Position numbers and translations under genes: made by a program. Below, one piece after another: positions 7,864 to 16,599 of a stretch of DNA of 54,600 nucleotides. The notes under the pieces were generated by a model that did not search any database, was not told the origin of the DNA, and saw only the letters and a program-made list of their open reading frames with translations. Numbering within the stretch: position 1 is the stretch's first letter; each line of letters begins with the position of its first letter. Source of the stretch: Nitrosarchaeum sp. (lineage in GTDB: Archaea; Thermoproteota; Nitrososphaeria; Nitrososphaerales; Nitrosopumilaceae); NCBI GenBank assembly GCA_002737445.1, contig NSIR01000003.1:64719-119318 (forward strand), in the 5' to 3' direction.

Positions 7864-8211
7864 GTGCAATATTTTCAGGCATTAAAAGCAGGACAAAAAA
7901 GAGTTGCAATTGCAAGAGAATACCTTAACACATTGACTAATGGAAAAGCAATGCCTGCACTTGCATTAAGGGACAATAAATCAAACATTTGGGAACCTGT
8001 AGGAGAAGAAAATCTATATGCATTTGTGGACGAGTCTGCAGGATTTGTTTTGACTGATAATAGTGGATACATACTAGCATTAGTTGATAAAAACGGTATT
8101 TCTAAAACAATTGTTCAAGGAGTTACAAAGGAGCAAAAAAAATCACTTGAAGTATCATTTCAAAAAGACAGTATTTTAGAATACAAAGGCAAAGTAATAC
8201 TGCCAGTCTAG
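7864..8211 (+). CDS. Conserved hypothetical protein, 115 aa
   Basis: A soluble protein with an N-terminal helix (MQYFQALKAGQKRVAIAREY) followed by several short strands, including ENLYAFVDESAGFVLTD and GYILALVDKNG. The strand-rich centre resembles a small beta-barrel or PAS-like sensor, but no family is recognised. The GTG start is fixed by the TATA box at 7834-7843. It is followed by the TIGR00300 enzyme 80 nt later on the same strand, which has its own promoter-like sequence. Confidence 0.65.
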   Translation: MQYFQALKAGQKRVAIAREYLNTLTNGKAMPALALRDNKSNIWEPVGEENLYAFVDESAGFVLTDNSGYILALVDKNGISKTIVQGVTKEQKKSLEVSFQKDSILEYKGKVILPV

Positions 8212-8290
8212 AAAAAGTGATAAATTTTTACCAAAAATAGTCAAAAAAATTAGCGTAAAGCTTTTCTTATCATTATATTTAGAATAACAA

Positions 8291-9514
8291 ATGGCAAAGT
8301 TTTCACAAGAAATTGAAGTTAGTGGACATCTTATAGATTCATCAATTCTTACAAAAATATTTGATAAAATTATGGATCTTCACGGAGAATTTCAAGTTGA
8401 AGAAATCAATATTGGAAAACAAAAGAAAGATGCATCATATGCAAGATTATCAGTTACAGGTAAAAATCAAAAACATTTGGATGAAATTTTAGAAACAATT
8501 TATCGTGAAGGCGCAGTTTCAAAAACACAAAAAAGAATTTCACTTAAAAAATCACCTAAAGATATGGTAATGCCTATCAATTTTTACAGTACAACAAATA
8601 ATCATACTCAAATTTTTTATAATGAAAAATGGATTCCAGTAGAAAATATGATGATGGACAAGTGTATTGTGGTAAAGAATGGTAAAGCCTCATGTGTGCC
8701 AGTAAGAGATGTACGGAAAGGAGATGAGATAATAGTTGGTGAAGGAGGTATCAAAATCACTCCACCTGAACGTCCAAGAGAAGGAGTCAATGTCTTTGAA
8801 TTTATGGGTAGTTCAACTTCTAGTGAACGACCAACTCAACATATTGCAAAAAAAGTGGCAGAAGATATTTACAAAACAAAAAAAGCCGGTGGAAGAATCA
8901 TCATTGTTGGGGGTCCAGCAATTATTCACACTGGTGCATCAGATGCTGTTGCTGAATTAATAAAATTGGGATTTATTGATGGTCTTTTAGCTGGAAATGC
9001 ATTAGCAGTTCATGATATCGAATATGCAACAATGGGAACTTCACTTGGAATGAATGTTCATGATGCAAGTTTAGCTTATAGAGGTCATAGAAATCACATG
9101 GATGCAATAAATGCAGTATTTACTGCAGGCTCTATTCCAAACATGGTCAAAACAAAAAAATTAACTCGTGGTATTTTATACCAATGCATAAAAAATAAAA
9201 TTCCATATGTATTGGCAGGTTCCATTCGCGATGATGGTCCATTACCAGATGTGATTACAGATGTAACTGTAGCACAAAGAGAATACAAAAAAATTCTTAA
9301 AAATGCAAATATGGTAATTATGATTTCTACAATGTTACACTCTATTGCAACTGGAAATATGTTACCTGCAAATGTCAAAGTTATCGTAATTGATATCAAT
9401 CAACCAACTGTCACAAAATTAATGGATAGAGGAACATGGCAAGCGTTGGGAATAGTTACTGATGTGGGTGCATTTTTACCTCTAGTCGCGCAAGAAATTA
9501 AAAAATATAAATAA
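8291..9514 (+). CDS. TIGR00300 / LOR-SDH domain protein, archaeal ornithine cyclodeaminase type
   Basis: A 407-residue enzyme. Residues 1-90 form the LOR/SDH conserved domain (IEVSGHLIDSSILTKIFD, then GEFQVEEINIGK). The rest is a Rossmann-like domain with IIIVGGPAIIHTGASDA and KVIVIDINQPTVTKLMDRG. Members studied in methanogens, and the C-terminal domain of cyanobacterial AgrE, turn ornithine into proline and ammonia with bound NAD+. The match to that family is strong; the reaction here is inferred. It stands alone, and proline synthesis by this route would suit an organism without a recognisable ProABC set. Confidence 0.82.
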   Translation: MAKFSQEIEVSGHLIDSSILTKIFDKIMDLHGEFQVEEINIGKQKKDASYARLSVTGKNQKHLDEILETIYREGAVSKTQKRISLKKSPKDMVMPINFYSTTNNHTQIFYNEKWIPVENMMMDKCIVVKNGKASCVPVRDVRKGDEIIVGEGGIKITPPERPREGVNVFEFMGSSTSSERPTQHIAKKVAEDIYKTKKAGGRIIIVGGPAIIHTGASDAVAELIKLGFIDGLLAGNALAVHDIEYATMGTSLGMNVHDASLAYRGHRNHMDAINAVFTAGSIPNMVKTKKLTRGILYQCIKNKIPYVLAGSIRDDGPLPDVITDVTVAQREYKKILKNANMVIMISTMLHSIATGNMLPANVKVIVIDINQPTVTKLMDRGTWQALGIVTDVGAFLPLVAQEIKKYK

Positions 9515-9538
9515 AAATTTCTTTAAAAATAATTTTTA

Positions 9539-9802
9539 TCAAGAAATATCTATTCCAAGTCTTCTTGCACACGCAATTGCAGATTTACCATCATCCTCAG
9601 TAATTCCAACTTTTGCAAATTTTGCTGTCCATTCAGAGCCAGTCCTCATTGTATTTTCTTTGTAATATTCTCGTAAAATTACGCCAATCTGACTATCCAA
9701 TCTGTGTCTAGTTGCCTCATTCATACCTGCTTGGAGTATAGTGGAATCAGAATTTGCAAGTATTTTGATAAATTCTATATCTTCCAAAGAAAGTTCAGCC
9801 AT
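9539..9802 (-). CDS. Conserved hypothetical protein, 87 aa, downstream of gatB
   Basis: Small, helical and acidic at the N-terminus (MAELSLEDIEFIKILANSD), with a C-terminal segment (AKVGITEDDGKSAIACARR) that could be a helix-hairpin. It starts 5 nt after the gatB stop on the same strand, so it is the last gene of the gat operon. A link to tRNA amidation is suggested only by position. Confidence 0.65.
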   Translation of the reverse strand: MAELSLEDIEFIKILANSDSTILQAGMNEATRHRLDSQIGVILREYYKENTMRTGSEWTAKFAKVGITEDDGKSAIACARRLGIDIS

Positions 9803-9806
9803 AAAA

Positions 9807-11210
9807 CTAGTTAATTTTCTTTTTTAATAAATCCAAAGTGTATGTAGGATCTGCCTTACCTTTTGTTTTTTGCATGACTTTTCCGACAAGATAGTTTATA
9901 GTTTGAGGATTTGTTTTTGCTTGTTCTACAGCTTGTGTCTCTTCAGAAATTACAGATTCAATAATTTTTAATAATTCTGATTCTGAAAATACATTATCTA
10001 AATCAAGATCAGATATCACAGTAGATACCGCCTTTCCTGTTTTTAAAATTTCATACAATACATTTTTAGCTGAATTTCTAGTAATTTTTCCGGATTGGAT
10101 TGAATCAGCTATTTCTTTAAGATGTAATGCAGTTAATTTTGATGATTCTCTTTTCTCTCTTGTATCTACCAATCCCATTAAATCGGTTGTAATAATATTT
10201 GCAACCTCTTTAGCATTTTCTGTAGTGTGTGATTTTTCAAATAAATCAGAATAAAATTTATCAGAAGAAAGAACGTCCGCAACTTGTGCGGGAATATTAT
10301 ATTTTGAAACATATCTTTCTTTTTTTGAACTAATTGTTTCAGGCATTTCTGATTTTAATTTATCTTTAATTTGATTTCCTATTCTGACCCATGGAATATC
10401 ACTTTCTAGAAAATATCTATAATCCAAATCTTCTTCTTTGGATCTTGAAGAAACTGTAATCTTTCGTTTATCATCCCAATGACGTGTTTCTTGAATAATT
10501 GGAATGTTTCTTGCATGCAAGCTTTGTTGACGTGTAATTTCAAAATGAACTGCTTTTTCTAAATCATGAAATGAGCCAATATTTTTTATTTCAACTTTAT
10601 TTCCATCTTCAATTGATACGTTTGCATCAGCCCTCATTGCACCTTCCAAACTAGGGTCAGATACTCCAAGATTTGCCAACAAATCAGATAATATGTTCAA
10701 AAATTCCCTCACTTCTTTTGGATTTTCAAAATCAGGCTCTGTAACAATTTCCACTAGTGGCGTGCCTGCTCGGTTATAATCAACCAAAGTTATTTGATTT
10801 TTTTCAGAACTACCCTCATAAATTATTCTGCCTGGATCTTCTTCTAATTGTATTCTAGTAATTCGTATTTTTTTATCTCCAACCATTAGAATTCCAGGTC
10901 CTCCAACACTTGTTTCACCATAGATGTTTAATTGTGTGATTTGAAAATTTTTCGGTAAATCTGGATAGAAATAATTTTTTCTAAAAAACGTAATTTTTTC
11001 AGGAGTACTACAGTTTAGTGCCATTGCAATCATTGTAGCTTTTTCAACAGCTTTTTGATTTAATTGAGGAAGACTACCTGGCAATCCCATACAAATTGGA
11101 CAAATATTTTCATTTGGTTGAAATTCTCTATAATTTGCCTTACATGAACAAAATAATTTACTTTGTAATTCAGTCAATTGACTGTGTATTTCCAATCCAA
11201 TTTTTGTCAA
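9807..11210 (-). CDS. gatB: Asp-tRNA(Asn)/Glu-tRNA(Gln) amidotransferase subunit B
   Basis: Kinase and tRNA-binding subunit of GatCAB, which activates the side chain of misacylated tRNA and amidates it. At 467 residues it is full length. The cradle domain carries the zinc knuckles LFCSCKANY and CPICMG, EDPGRIIYEG and VDYNRAGTPLVEIVTEPDF. The C-terminal YqeY-like tail ends KGKADPTYTLDLLKKK. The start overlaps the gatA stop by 4 nt. In archaea, GatCAB makes Asn-tRNA while GatDE makes Gln-tRNA. Confidence 0.96.
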   Translation of the reverse strand: MTKIGLEIHSQLTELQSKLFCSCKANYREFQPNENICPICMGLPGSLPQLNQKAVEKATMIAMALNCSTPEKITFFRKNYFYPDLPKNFQITQLNIYGETSVGGPGILMVGDKKIRITRIQLEEDPGRIIYEGSSEKNQITLVDYNRAGTPLVEIVTEPDFENPKEVREFLNILSDLLANLGVSDPSLEGAMRADANVSIEDGNKVEIKNIGSFHDLEKAVHFEITRQQSLHARNIPIIQETRHWDDKRKITVSSRSKEEDLDYRYFLESDIPWVRIGNQIKDKLKSEMPETISSKKERYVSKYNIPAQVADVLSSDKFYSDLFEKSHTTENAKEVANIITTDLMGLVDTREKRESSKLTALHLKEIADSIQSGKITRNSAKNVLYEILKTGKAVSTVISDLDLDNVFSESELLKIIESVISEETQAVEQAKTNPQTINYLVGKVMQKTKGKADPTYTLDLLKKKIN

Positions 11211-12655
11211 ATTGGAACCTCAGGTAACTTTACAGTTTTTTCAAGTGCACGTGCTGCTTGTAGTAATAATTTATCGTTCATAGAATTTGCAATCAGTTGT
11301 ATTCCAATTGGTAATCCATTAGATATTGCATATGGAATTGATATTGCAGGTTTTCCAGTCAGATTTGCAGTTACAGTGTTTATGTCAATTAAAAATAAAG
11401 AAGCAGGATCATTTATTTTCTCACCAATTTTAAATGGCAGAATTGGAACTGTAGGTGAAATCAAAAGATCAAATTTCTTAAATGCCTCATCGATTTGTCT
11501 TGTAAGTTTACTTTTTACTTTGAGTGCTTTAAGAAAATATTTTCCTGCATATCCTGATGATGGAACAAATCCGCCAAGAATCATTCTACGTGTAACCTCT
11601 GGACCTAGTTTTTTTCTTGCTTTTTCAATGTAAGCATTAAATGCATACCCTTCAACTGAAAAATCATATCCATATCTCAAATTATCATACCTTGCAAGAT
11701 TACTGCCAGCTTCAGTTGTAGTTATTGCATAATATGCTGCAACTGAATATTTTACCATATCAAGGGATACTTCTTCACATATTGCACCTAATTCCTCTAA
11801 TTTTGATATTGCATTTTTTGTAGCTGAAAGCACTGTAGGGTTGATTCCCTCTCCAATCATTTCTTTAATTATGCCAATTTTTTTACCTTCTATGCCTGAA
11901 TCTATATCTTTTAGATAATCTGCATTATTGTTATTTATCGTGGTATTGTCATTTGAATCCAATCCTGCAATCAGATTTAACATGAATGCCGCATCCTCTA
12001 CAGTTCGAGTTAATGGTCCAATTTGCTCAATACTGTTTGCATATGAAATTAAACCGTATCTGCTAATCAAACCATAAGTTGGTTTGTATCCAACTGTTGA
12101 ACAAAAACTGGCAGGATTTCTTACAGAACCACCAGTATCAGAACCCAGTGATGCAACACATTCAAAAGCACTTACCGAAACTGCACTACCTCCAGAAGAA
12201 CCACCTGGAACATAATCAGTATTCCACGGATTTTTACTTGGACCATATGCACTAAATTCTGTAGACAACCCCATTGCAAATTCATCTAGATTTACTTTGC
12301 CTACAAAAATTGCATCTTGTTGTTTTAATTTTGTAATTACTGTCGCATCATATGGCGCAATGTAATTTTCCAACATTTTTGAGGCACATGTAGTTTTAGT
12401 ATCTTTAATGCAAATGTTATCTTTGATTGAGATAGGCATACCAAAACACTGTCCAATTTTATCGCCGGATTTAATTTTTTTATCAATGTCTCTTGCTTGA
12501 TTTACTGCATTGTCATTTAATGATAGAAATGCATGTAGATTTCCATCTACTTTTTCTATGTGCTCCATAGTTTTACCAATGAAATCTTCAACTGATATGT
12601 TTCCAGTTTTTACTTCTCTAGTAAATTGAAGAGCGGAAATTTTTAAATTCATCAA
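11207..12655 (-). CDS. gatA: Asp-tRNA(Asn)/Glu-tRNA(Gln) amidotransferase subunit A
   Basis: Amidase-signature subunit that hydrolyses glutamine and feeds ammonia to GatB. The Ser-cisSer-Lys triad is visible: Lys in MPISIKDNICI, the first Ser in PGGSSGGSAVSV and the nucleophile in GSDTGGSVRNPASFC. Its 482 residues are normal for the family. It overlaps gatB and gatC by 4 nt on each side, giving stoichiometric translation of the complex. Confidence 0.97.
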   Translation of the reverse strand: MMNLKISALQFTREVKTGNISVEDFIGKTMEHIEKVDGNLHAFLSLNDNAVNQARDIDKKIKSGDKIGQCFGMPISIKDNICIKDTKTTCASKMLENYIAPYDATVITKLKQQDAIFVGKVNLDEFAMGLSTEFSAYGPSKNPWNTDYVPGGSSGGSAVSVSAFECVASLGSDTGGSVRNPASFCSTVGYKPTYGLISRYGLISYANSIEQIGPLTRTVEDAAFMLNLIAGLDSNDNTTINNNNADYLKDIDSGIEGKKIGIIKEMIGEGINPTVLSATKNAISKLEELGAICEEVSLDMVKYSVAAYYAITTTEAGSNLARYDNLRYGYDFSVEGYAFNAYIEKARKKLGPEVTRRMILGGFVPSSGYAGKYFLKALKVKSKLTRQIDEAFKKFDLLISPTVPILPFKIGEKINDPASLFLIDINTVTANLTGKPAISIPYAISNGLPIGIQLIANSMNDKLLLQAARALEKTVKLPEVPI

Positions 12656-12915
12656 ACCATCTTTGGAGCTCGAACGTAGGTTCCTTTATAGTGATTCAAT
12701 TTCTCAATTAGTTTTTCACCAAATGGAATGTGTTTATCTTCTCTCAAGTTAGATAATTCTATTTCTCTTGCAGATATTTCCTCAGATTCAACACCTGCTG
12801 AATCCAAAATATCAAAATACCCAATCATTTTATCTACGCCTTCATAAATTGTAGGATCATCAATTTCAATTCGCATTAATTTTGCAACATGTTCAATTTC
12901 TTCTCTAGATACCAT
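12652..12915 (-). CDS. gatC: Asp-tRNA(Asn)/Glu-tRNA(Gln) amidotransferase subunit C
   Basis: An 87-residue GatC with the characteristic opening VSREEIEHVAKLMRIEID, an acidic helix and the C-terminal KGTYVRAPKMV that wraps around GatA. It overlaps gatA by 4 nt. A 37-codon ORF with its own TATA box ends 3 nt before this start. Confidence 0.93.
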   Translation of the reverse strand: MVSREEIEHVAKLMRIEIDDPTIYEGVDKMIGYFDILDSAGVESEEISAREIELSNLREDKHIPFGEKLIEKLNHYKGTYVRAPKMV

Positions 12916-12918
12916 TTT

Positions 12919-13032
12919 TCAATTACCCATTGGTGTTAATCTATCATCATACCATAATTTACTATCAGTTTCCAATACATATGGTATATTTTGTGCGTGA
13001 AAATCATCATAAAATTGCATCATTTTTATCAT
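12919..13032 (-). CDS. Possible 37-aa leader or small protein at the head of gatCAB
   Basis: The ORF reads MIKMMQFYDDFHAQNIPYVL and ends YDDRLTPMGN. It is rich in aromatic and acidic residues and has no Cys. Its stop lies 3 nt before the gatC start, and TTATAA at 13056-13061 lies 26 nt upstream of its ATG, so it would be the first cistron of the gat transcript. It could be a regulatory leader peptide, a small partner protein, or chance. Confidence 0.45.
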   Translation of the reverse strand: MIKMMQFYDDFHAQNIPYVLETDSKLWYDDRLTPMGN

Positions 13033-13055
13033 AATTTAGAAATTGAATTTCTGAG

Positions 13056-13061
13056 TTATAA
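13056..13061 (-). promoter_or_regulatory. TATA box of the gat operon
   Basis: GTTATAAC on the minus strand is centred about 26 nt before the ATG at 13032. It is the only good box found upstream of gatC. Confidence 0.45.
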
Positions 13062-13113
13062 CGCTAATGATTACACAAGAATGATTGTTATTCCTTCAAT
13101 TTGAATATCTGAT

Positions 13114-13311
13114 TTACCACGTTTTCCATACACACCCATTCCAGTCCACATAGTAGAACCAGAAATCTTTGCCAATATTCATCATGTGTTTGAAAACTTG
13201 TCTGGTAGATTGTAGATTCTTTTTCTTTGTGATTACACCATCATATTTTTCAACCAATTCAACTAACCTGTACTGTTTGCCTTTTTCTAATTCTGAGAGA
13301 ACTGTAAACAC
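13114..13311 (-). CDS. Hypothetical protein, 65 aa, GTG start directly after an in-frame stop
   Basis: Small protein with a wHTH-like look (SELEKGKQYRLVELVEKYDG) and an aromatic end (DFWFYYVDWNGCVWKTW). The frame continues upstream through a TAA at 13312-13314 into another coding-like stretch, so this may be the C-terminal part of a longer gene broken by a stop, or the second of two abutting cistrons. Function unknown. Confidence 0.45.
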   Translation of the reverse strand: MFTVLSELEKGKQYRLVELVEKYDGVITKKKNLQSTRQVFKHMMNIGKDFWFYYVDWNGCVWKTW

Positions 13312-13410
13312 TTATTTTCTGATAGGTATTTTGTAATCTTTTTTTGGATCAAACTTTTCAATAATCTCTATGGTCTTGCCTTGTCGTTTTAGTAGTTCGA
13401 ATCTCTCCAA
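13312..13410 (-). CDS. Short ORF in frame with the 13114-13311 gene, separated by TAA
   Basis: From a TTG at 13410 it reads MERFELLKRQGKTIEIIEKF and then a basic tail before TAA. The open frame extends upstream to 13435 without an ATG. The charged, helical composition looks coding. It probably belonged to the same protein as the next ORF. It lies 43 nt after the aspS stop. Confidence 0.35.
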   Translation of the reverse strand: MERFELLKRQGKTIEIIEKFDPKKDYKIPIRK

Positions 13411-13453
13411 TCTATTCCTAAAAATGTACCAGAGTTAAAATAACTACCTAAAA

Positions 13454-14764
13454 CTAGGGTGTCAATCTGTCAACATCTCTTGGGTAAAATGTCGCATCTC
13501 GTATATTTTCTAAACCTGTAAGTGCCATCATTAGTCGCTCTAAACCAATACCGCAGCCTGCATGTGGAGGTACACCGTAATCAAATGCACCTAAATGATA
13601 CTCAAATGCGTCTGTTTTCATTCCTTTATTTTTCATACGTTCTTCAAGATCATGTCTTTTTTCAATTCTTGTGCTGCCTGAAGATAATTCTAAATCTCCA
13701 AACATTAAATCAAATGATTCGGAAATTTTTGGATTGGTCTTACTATCTTTTACATAAAATGGTTTTGGACCCATTGGCCAATCTTTGATAAAGTAAAAAC
13801 CTTCTACTCCGATTTTCTTAAGATTTGACGGATAAAGATCATCGCCCCATTCAGTTTTCGCTCCAGCTTTTTGCATTTTTTCTACTAAATCATCATAAGA
13901 ATACCGGGGTATTGATTGAGGGATTGCAGGAGTGATAAATTCCACTTCTGAATTATTTTTAGAATAATTAATCACAGACATAACTGAGACTTTAATTATT
14001 TCTTCAATTCTATTCATCACATCATTGTAATCTACAAATGCTTCTTCCAAATCAATTGATATTGCCTCTGCCAAATGTCGATTAGTTCGGGAAGGCTCAG
14101 CTCTAAATATTGGGGCAATTTCAAAAACTTTTTCAAAACTCATTATCAATTGTTCTTTGTATAATTGTGGGCTTTGAGCTAAAAATGCCTCTTTATTATA
14201 ATAGAAAATAGGAAATAATGCAGCACCACCTTCAGTAGCCGTCGCAATCATTTTTGGAGTACTGATTTCTATAAAATTTTCTTTATAAAAATAATCTCTA
14301 ATTGATTTGAGAACATCACTTCTTGCATTAAAAATATGCTGTAATGTTTTACGTCTAAGATCAATTGGGCGCACTTCTAGTCGGGTATCTATATTTTTAA
14401 CAGTTTTTGCTAAAGGTTCAAAAGGTGGAATTTTTTCAACATCTGAAAATACTCGTAGTTCAGTTGGGATAATTTCAAATCCAGTTGGTGCTTTTTCTGA
14501 AGATTTTATTTTGCCAATTATCGCAATAGATGAATGAGCTTTTAAGATGGATATCTTTTCTAATATCTCCTCAGGACAATCTCCTTTTTTAGCGACAATT
14601 GGGATATCTCCATTTTTGTCACGTATTGTGGCAAAACTAATGTTTCCATGTCCACGTATGGTCAATACCCACCCCATAACAGTGACCTCCAAGCCATCCA
14701 TGGATGAATTCAATTCATTGGAATAATGGGATCGTCGTAATGTACCAAGTTCTGTTTTTATCAT
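13454..14764 (-). CDS. aspS: Aspartyl-tRNA synthetase, archaeal type
   Basis: Class IIb synthetase of 436 residues, the short archaeal/eukaryal form without the bacterial GAD insertion. The N-terminal OB fold binds the anticodon (GWVLTIRGHGNISFATIRD). Motif 2 is seen in FRAEPSRTNRHLAEA and motif 3 in HAGCGIGLERLMMALTG. In Thermococcus, a Trp and a Lys in the OB fold restrict recognition to tRNA-Asp. Here the equivalent places appear to be Leu (GWVL) and Pro (KAPTG), which would fit a relaxed enzyme that also charges tRNA-Asn, feeding the adjacent GatCAB. That assignment is inference. Confidence 0.95.
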   Translation of the reverse strand: MIKTELGTLRRSHYSNELNSSMDGLEVTVMGWVLTIRGHGNISFATIRDKNGDIPIVAKKGDCPEEILEKISILKAHSSIAIIGKIKSSEKAPTGFEIIPTELRVFSDVEKIPPFEPLAKTVKNIDTRLEVRPIDLRRKTLQHIFNARSDVLKSIRDYFYKENFIEISTPKMIATATEGGAALFPIFYYNKEAFLAQSPQLYKEQLIMSFEKVFEIAPIFRAEPSRTNRHLAEAISIDLEEAFVDYNDVMNRIEEIIKVSVMSVINYSKNNSEVEFITPAIPQSIPRYSYDDLVEKMQKAGAKTEWGDDLYPSNLKKIGVEGFYFIKDWPMGPKPFYVKDSKTNPKISESFDLMFGDLELSSGSTRIEKRHDLEERMKNKGMKTDAFEYHLGAFDYGVPPHAGCGIGLERLMMALTGLENIRDATFYPRDVDRLTP

Positions 14765-14842
14765 AATTTACTAAGTTACTATCACGTGGTATAATTAATT
14801 TTTGGGAAAAAGGTCTTTTACCACAAGTAATTTAGAAAAACA

Positions 14843-15052
14843 ATGACTCTAACAAACAAAGAAAAGATTATTGCATTAATATCAAATGGAATTGCAGTTT
14901 ATTCATTATATCAAGAAAGAGATAGCCTCCCAAAAAATACAAACATGTATGATTTTGTATTAAAGGTAATTCCTAACGATATCAAATCTGAATTAAATAT
15001 AGAGTTAATTGATGAGGTTTTTCAATACGTATCCTCCACACATAGTTCATAA
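14843..15052 (+). CDS. Hypothetical protein, 69 aa, upstream of purP
   Basis: Soluble and mostly helical (KEKIIALISNGIAVYSLYQE, then IKSELNIELIDEVFQYV), with no motif I know. It is divergent from aspS. Its stop lies 1 nt before a GTG that may be the true purP start, so it is coupled to purP. Confidence 0.6.
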   Translation: MTLTNKEKIIALISNGIAVYSLYQERDSLPKNTNMYDFVLKVIPNDIKSELNIELIDEVFQYVSSTHSS

Positions 15053-16106
15053 AGTGCAGTATACCAGTAGATACAACAGATTGACGGCAATAGCAACATT
15101 AGGATCTCACTGTGCCTTACAAGTTCTTAAAGGTGCCAAAGATGAAGGTCTAAAAACAATTCTTGTTTGTGAGAAAAAAAGAGAGAAATTATATCGTAGA
15201 TTTTCATTTATTGATGAACTAATTCTGGTTGATTCATTTTCAGCAATACTGGAGCAAAAATATCAATCAATTTTAGAACAAAATAATGCTGTACTTATTC
15301 CACATGGAACATTAATTGCACAAATGAGTTCAGAACAAATTGAATCAATTAAAATTCCTATTTTTGGAAACAAGTGGATTCTTAGATGGGAATCAGATAG
15401 AATTATGAAAGAAAAATTAATGAGAGAGGCAAAACTACCAATCCCAAAATCAGTGAAAGATGCAAAGGATATTGATAATTTAGTAATTGTAAAAAGACAA
15501 GGAGCCGCAGGTGGAAAAGGATATTTTTTGGCTGCAAATAAAGAGGATTATAATAAAAAAAGAGAACATCTAATTTCACAAGGGGTTATTGGCAAAGATG
15601 AGACACTTTACATTCAAGAATACGTTGCAGGTGTTTTGGCATATTTACAATATTTTTATTCGCCTCTAAATGAAGAATTAGAATTTTTTGGGGCAGATCA
15701 AAGACATGAATCAGATATTGAGGGAATTGCTAGAATTCAATCAGAATACCAACTCAAAAGCACCAAAGTTCCGTCGTTTAATGTAATTGGAAATAGTCCA
15801 ATAGTTCTAAGAGAATCATTGTTGGACGAAGTTTATGCGATGGGGGATAATTTTGTCGAAGCTGCAAAAAAACTTGTAAGTCCTGGAATGAATGGACCAT
15901 TTTGTATTGAAGGTGTGTATGATGAGAATGCAAAATTCACATCATTTGAATTTTCAGCAAGAATTGTTGCTGGGACAAATATCTACATGGATGGCTCACC
16001 CTACTATTCATTACTGTTCAACGAGCCTATGAGTATGGGTAAAAGAATTGCTCGTGAGATAAAAAATGCTGAAAAAATAAATCAGTTAGATAAAATCACA
16101 ACTTAG
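15012..16106 (+). CDS. purP: FAICAR synthetase (formate-phosphoribosylaminoimidazolecarboxamide ligase)
   Basis: ATP-grasp enzyme that formylates AICAR using free formate, the archaeal substitute for PurH transformylase. The N-terminal DUF1246-type domain has IATLGSHCALQVLKGAKDEG, and the ATP-grasp part has VIVKRQGAAGGKGYFLA and IEGVYDENAKFTSFEFSARIVAGTNIYMDG. Length is near 360 residues as expected. Starts at 15012 (ATG) or 15009 (TTG) overlap the previous gene by about 40 nt. The GTG at 15054, giving MQYTSRYNRLTAIATLGSH, is a good alternative that removes the overlap. Confidence 0.92.
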   Translation: MRFFNTYPPHIVHKVQYTSRYNRLTAIATLGSHCALQVLKGAKDEGLKTILVCEKKREKLYRRFSFIDELILVDSFSAILEQKYQSILEQNNAVLIPHGTLIAQMSSEQIESIKIPIFGNKWILRWESDRIMKEKLMREAKLPIPKSVKDAKDIDNLVIVKRQGAAGGKGYFLAANKEDYNKKREHLISQGVIGKDETLYIQEYVAGVLAYLQYFYSPLNEELEFFGADQRHESDIEGIARIQSEYQLKSTKVPSFNVIGNSPIVLRESLLDEVYAMGDNFVEAAKKLVSPGMNGPFCIEGVYDENAKFTSFEFSARIVAGTNIYMDGSPYYSLLFNEPMSMGKRIAREIKNAEKINQLDKITT

Positions 16107-16596
16107 AAAATAGAGGTTTCCTCTGCAAAATAATAATAGTTGAGACAATTACTAAAAATACAAAAATTATACTTGATGGAAATTCTGGAACAACATGTGT
16201 TCCTATAATTTCAATTTCCTCACTGCCTATTGGTACAAAGAAAGTAAATGTGGAATTATTCAAGTCTGATGTTACGGTATAATCTGTTTCTTGCCCATCA
16301 ACTAAAATTATAAAATCATTATTTTTGGCATTAATTAATTCATTATCCAATTCAAGCATAAATTGAGAATTCATAGTATTTTCTAGACCAATTAACAATG
16401 AAGTTGATTCAGGATCTATGGCCATTACAAGGATATCCGCATTTACTTTATATGAAATAAAAAAAGATTCACCATTGAATTTTAAGACATATTGTGACGA
16501 ATTGGATATTTCATCAGATGAAGTTTGTGCAAAAACGGGATTAAAAAGAAAAATAGGTAAAAGGAAAATCCAGTAAATCATTAATTTAAAATTCAA
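16096..16596 (-). CDS. Secreted, membrane-anchored protein with PEF-type C-terminal anchor
   Basis: A 166-residue protein with an N-terminal signal peptide (MIYWIFLLPIFLFNPVFAQT), an extracellular beta-rich middle and a C-terminal PEFPSS followed by a hydrophobic helix and a basic tail (LQRKPLFSKL). This three-part tail resembles the PEF-CTERM/PEFG-CTERM sorting signals of archaea processed by archaeosortase. The middle (FNGESFFISYKVNADILVMA) recurs in thaumarchaeal surface proteins. It converges on purP with an 11-nt overlap. Its ligand is unknown. Confidence 0.75.
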   Translation of the reverse strand: MNFKLMIYWIFLLPIFLFNPVFAQTSSDEISNSSQYVLKFNGESFFISYKVNADILVMAIDPESTSLLIGLENTMNSQFMLELDNELINAKNNDFIILVDGQETDYTVTSDLNNSTFTFFVPIGSEEIEIIGTHVVPEFPSSIIFVFLVIVSTIIILQRKPLFSKL

Positions 16597-16599
16597 TGA

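Noticed and set aside
8736-8960. 74-codon ORF inside the TIGR00300 gene
   Set aside because: Same strand, other frame, entirely inside a well-supported enzyme gene.
13381-13415. GTTCGAATC word resembling a tRNA T-loop
   Set aside because: The flanking bases do not pair as a T stem and no acceptor or anticodon arm can be built around it.
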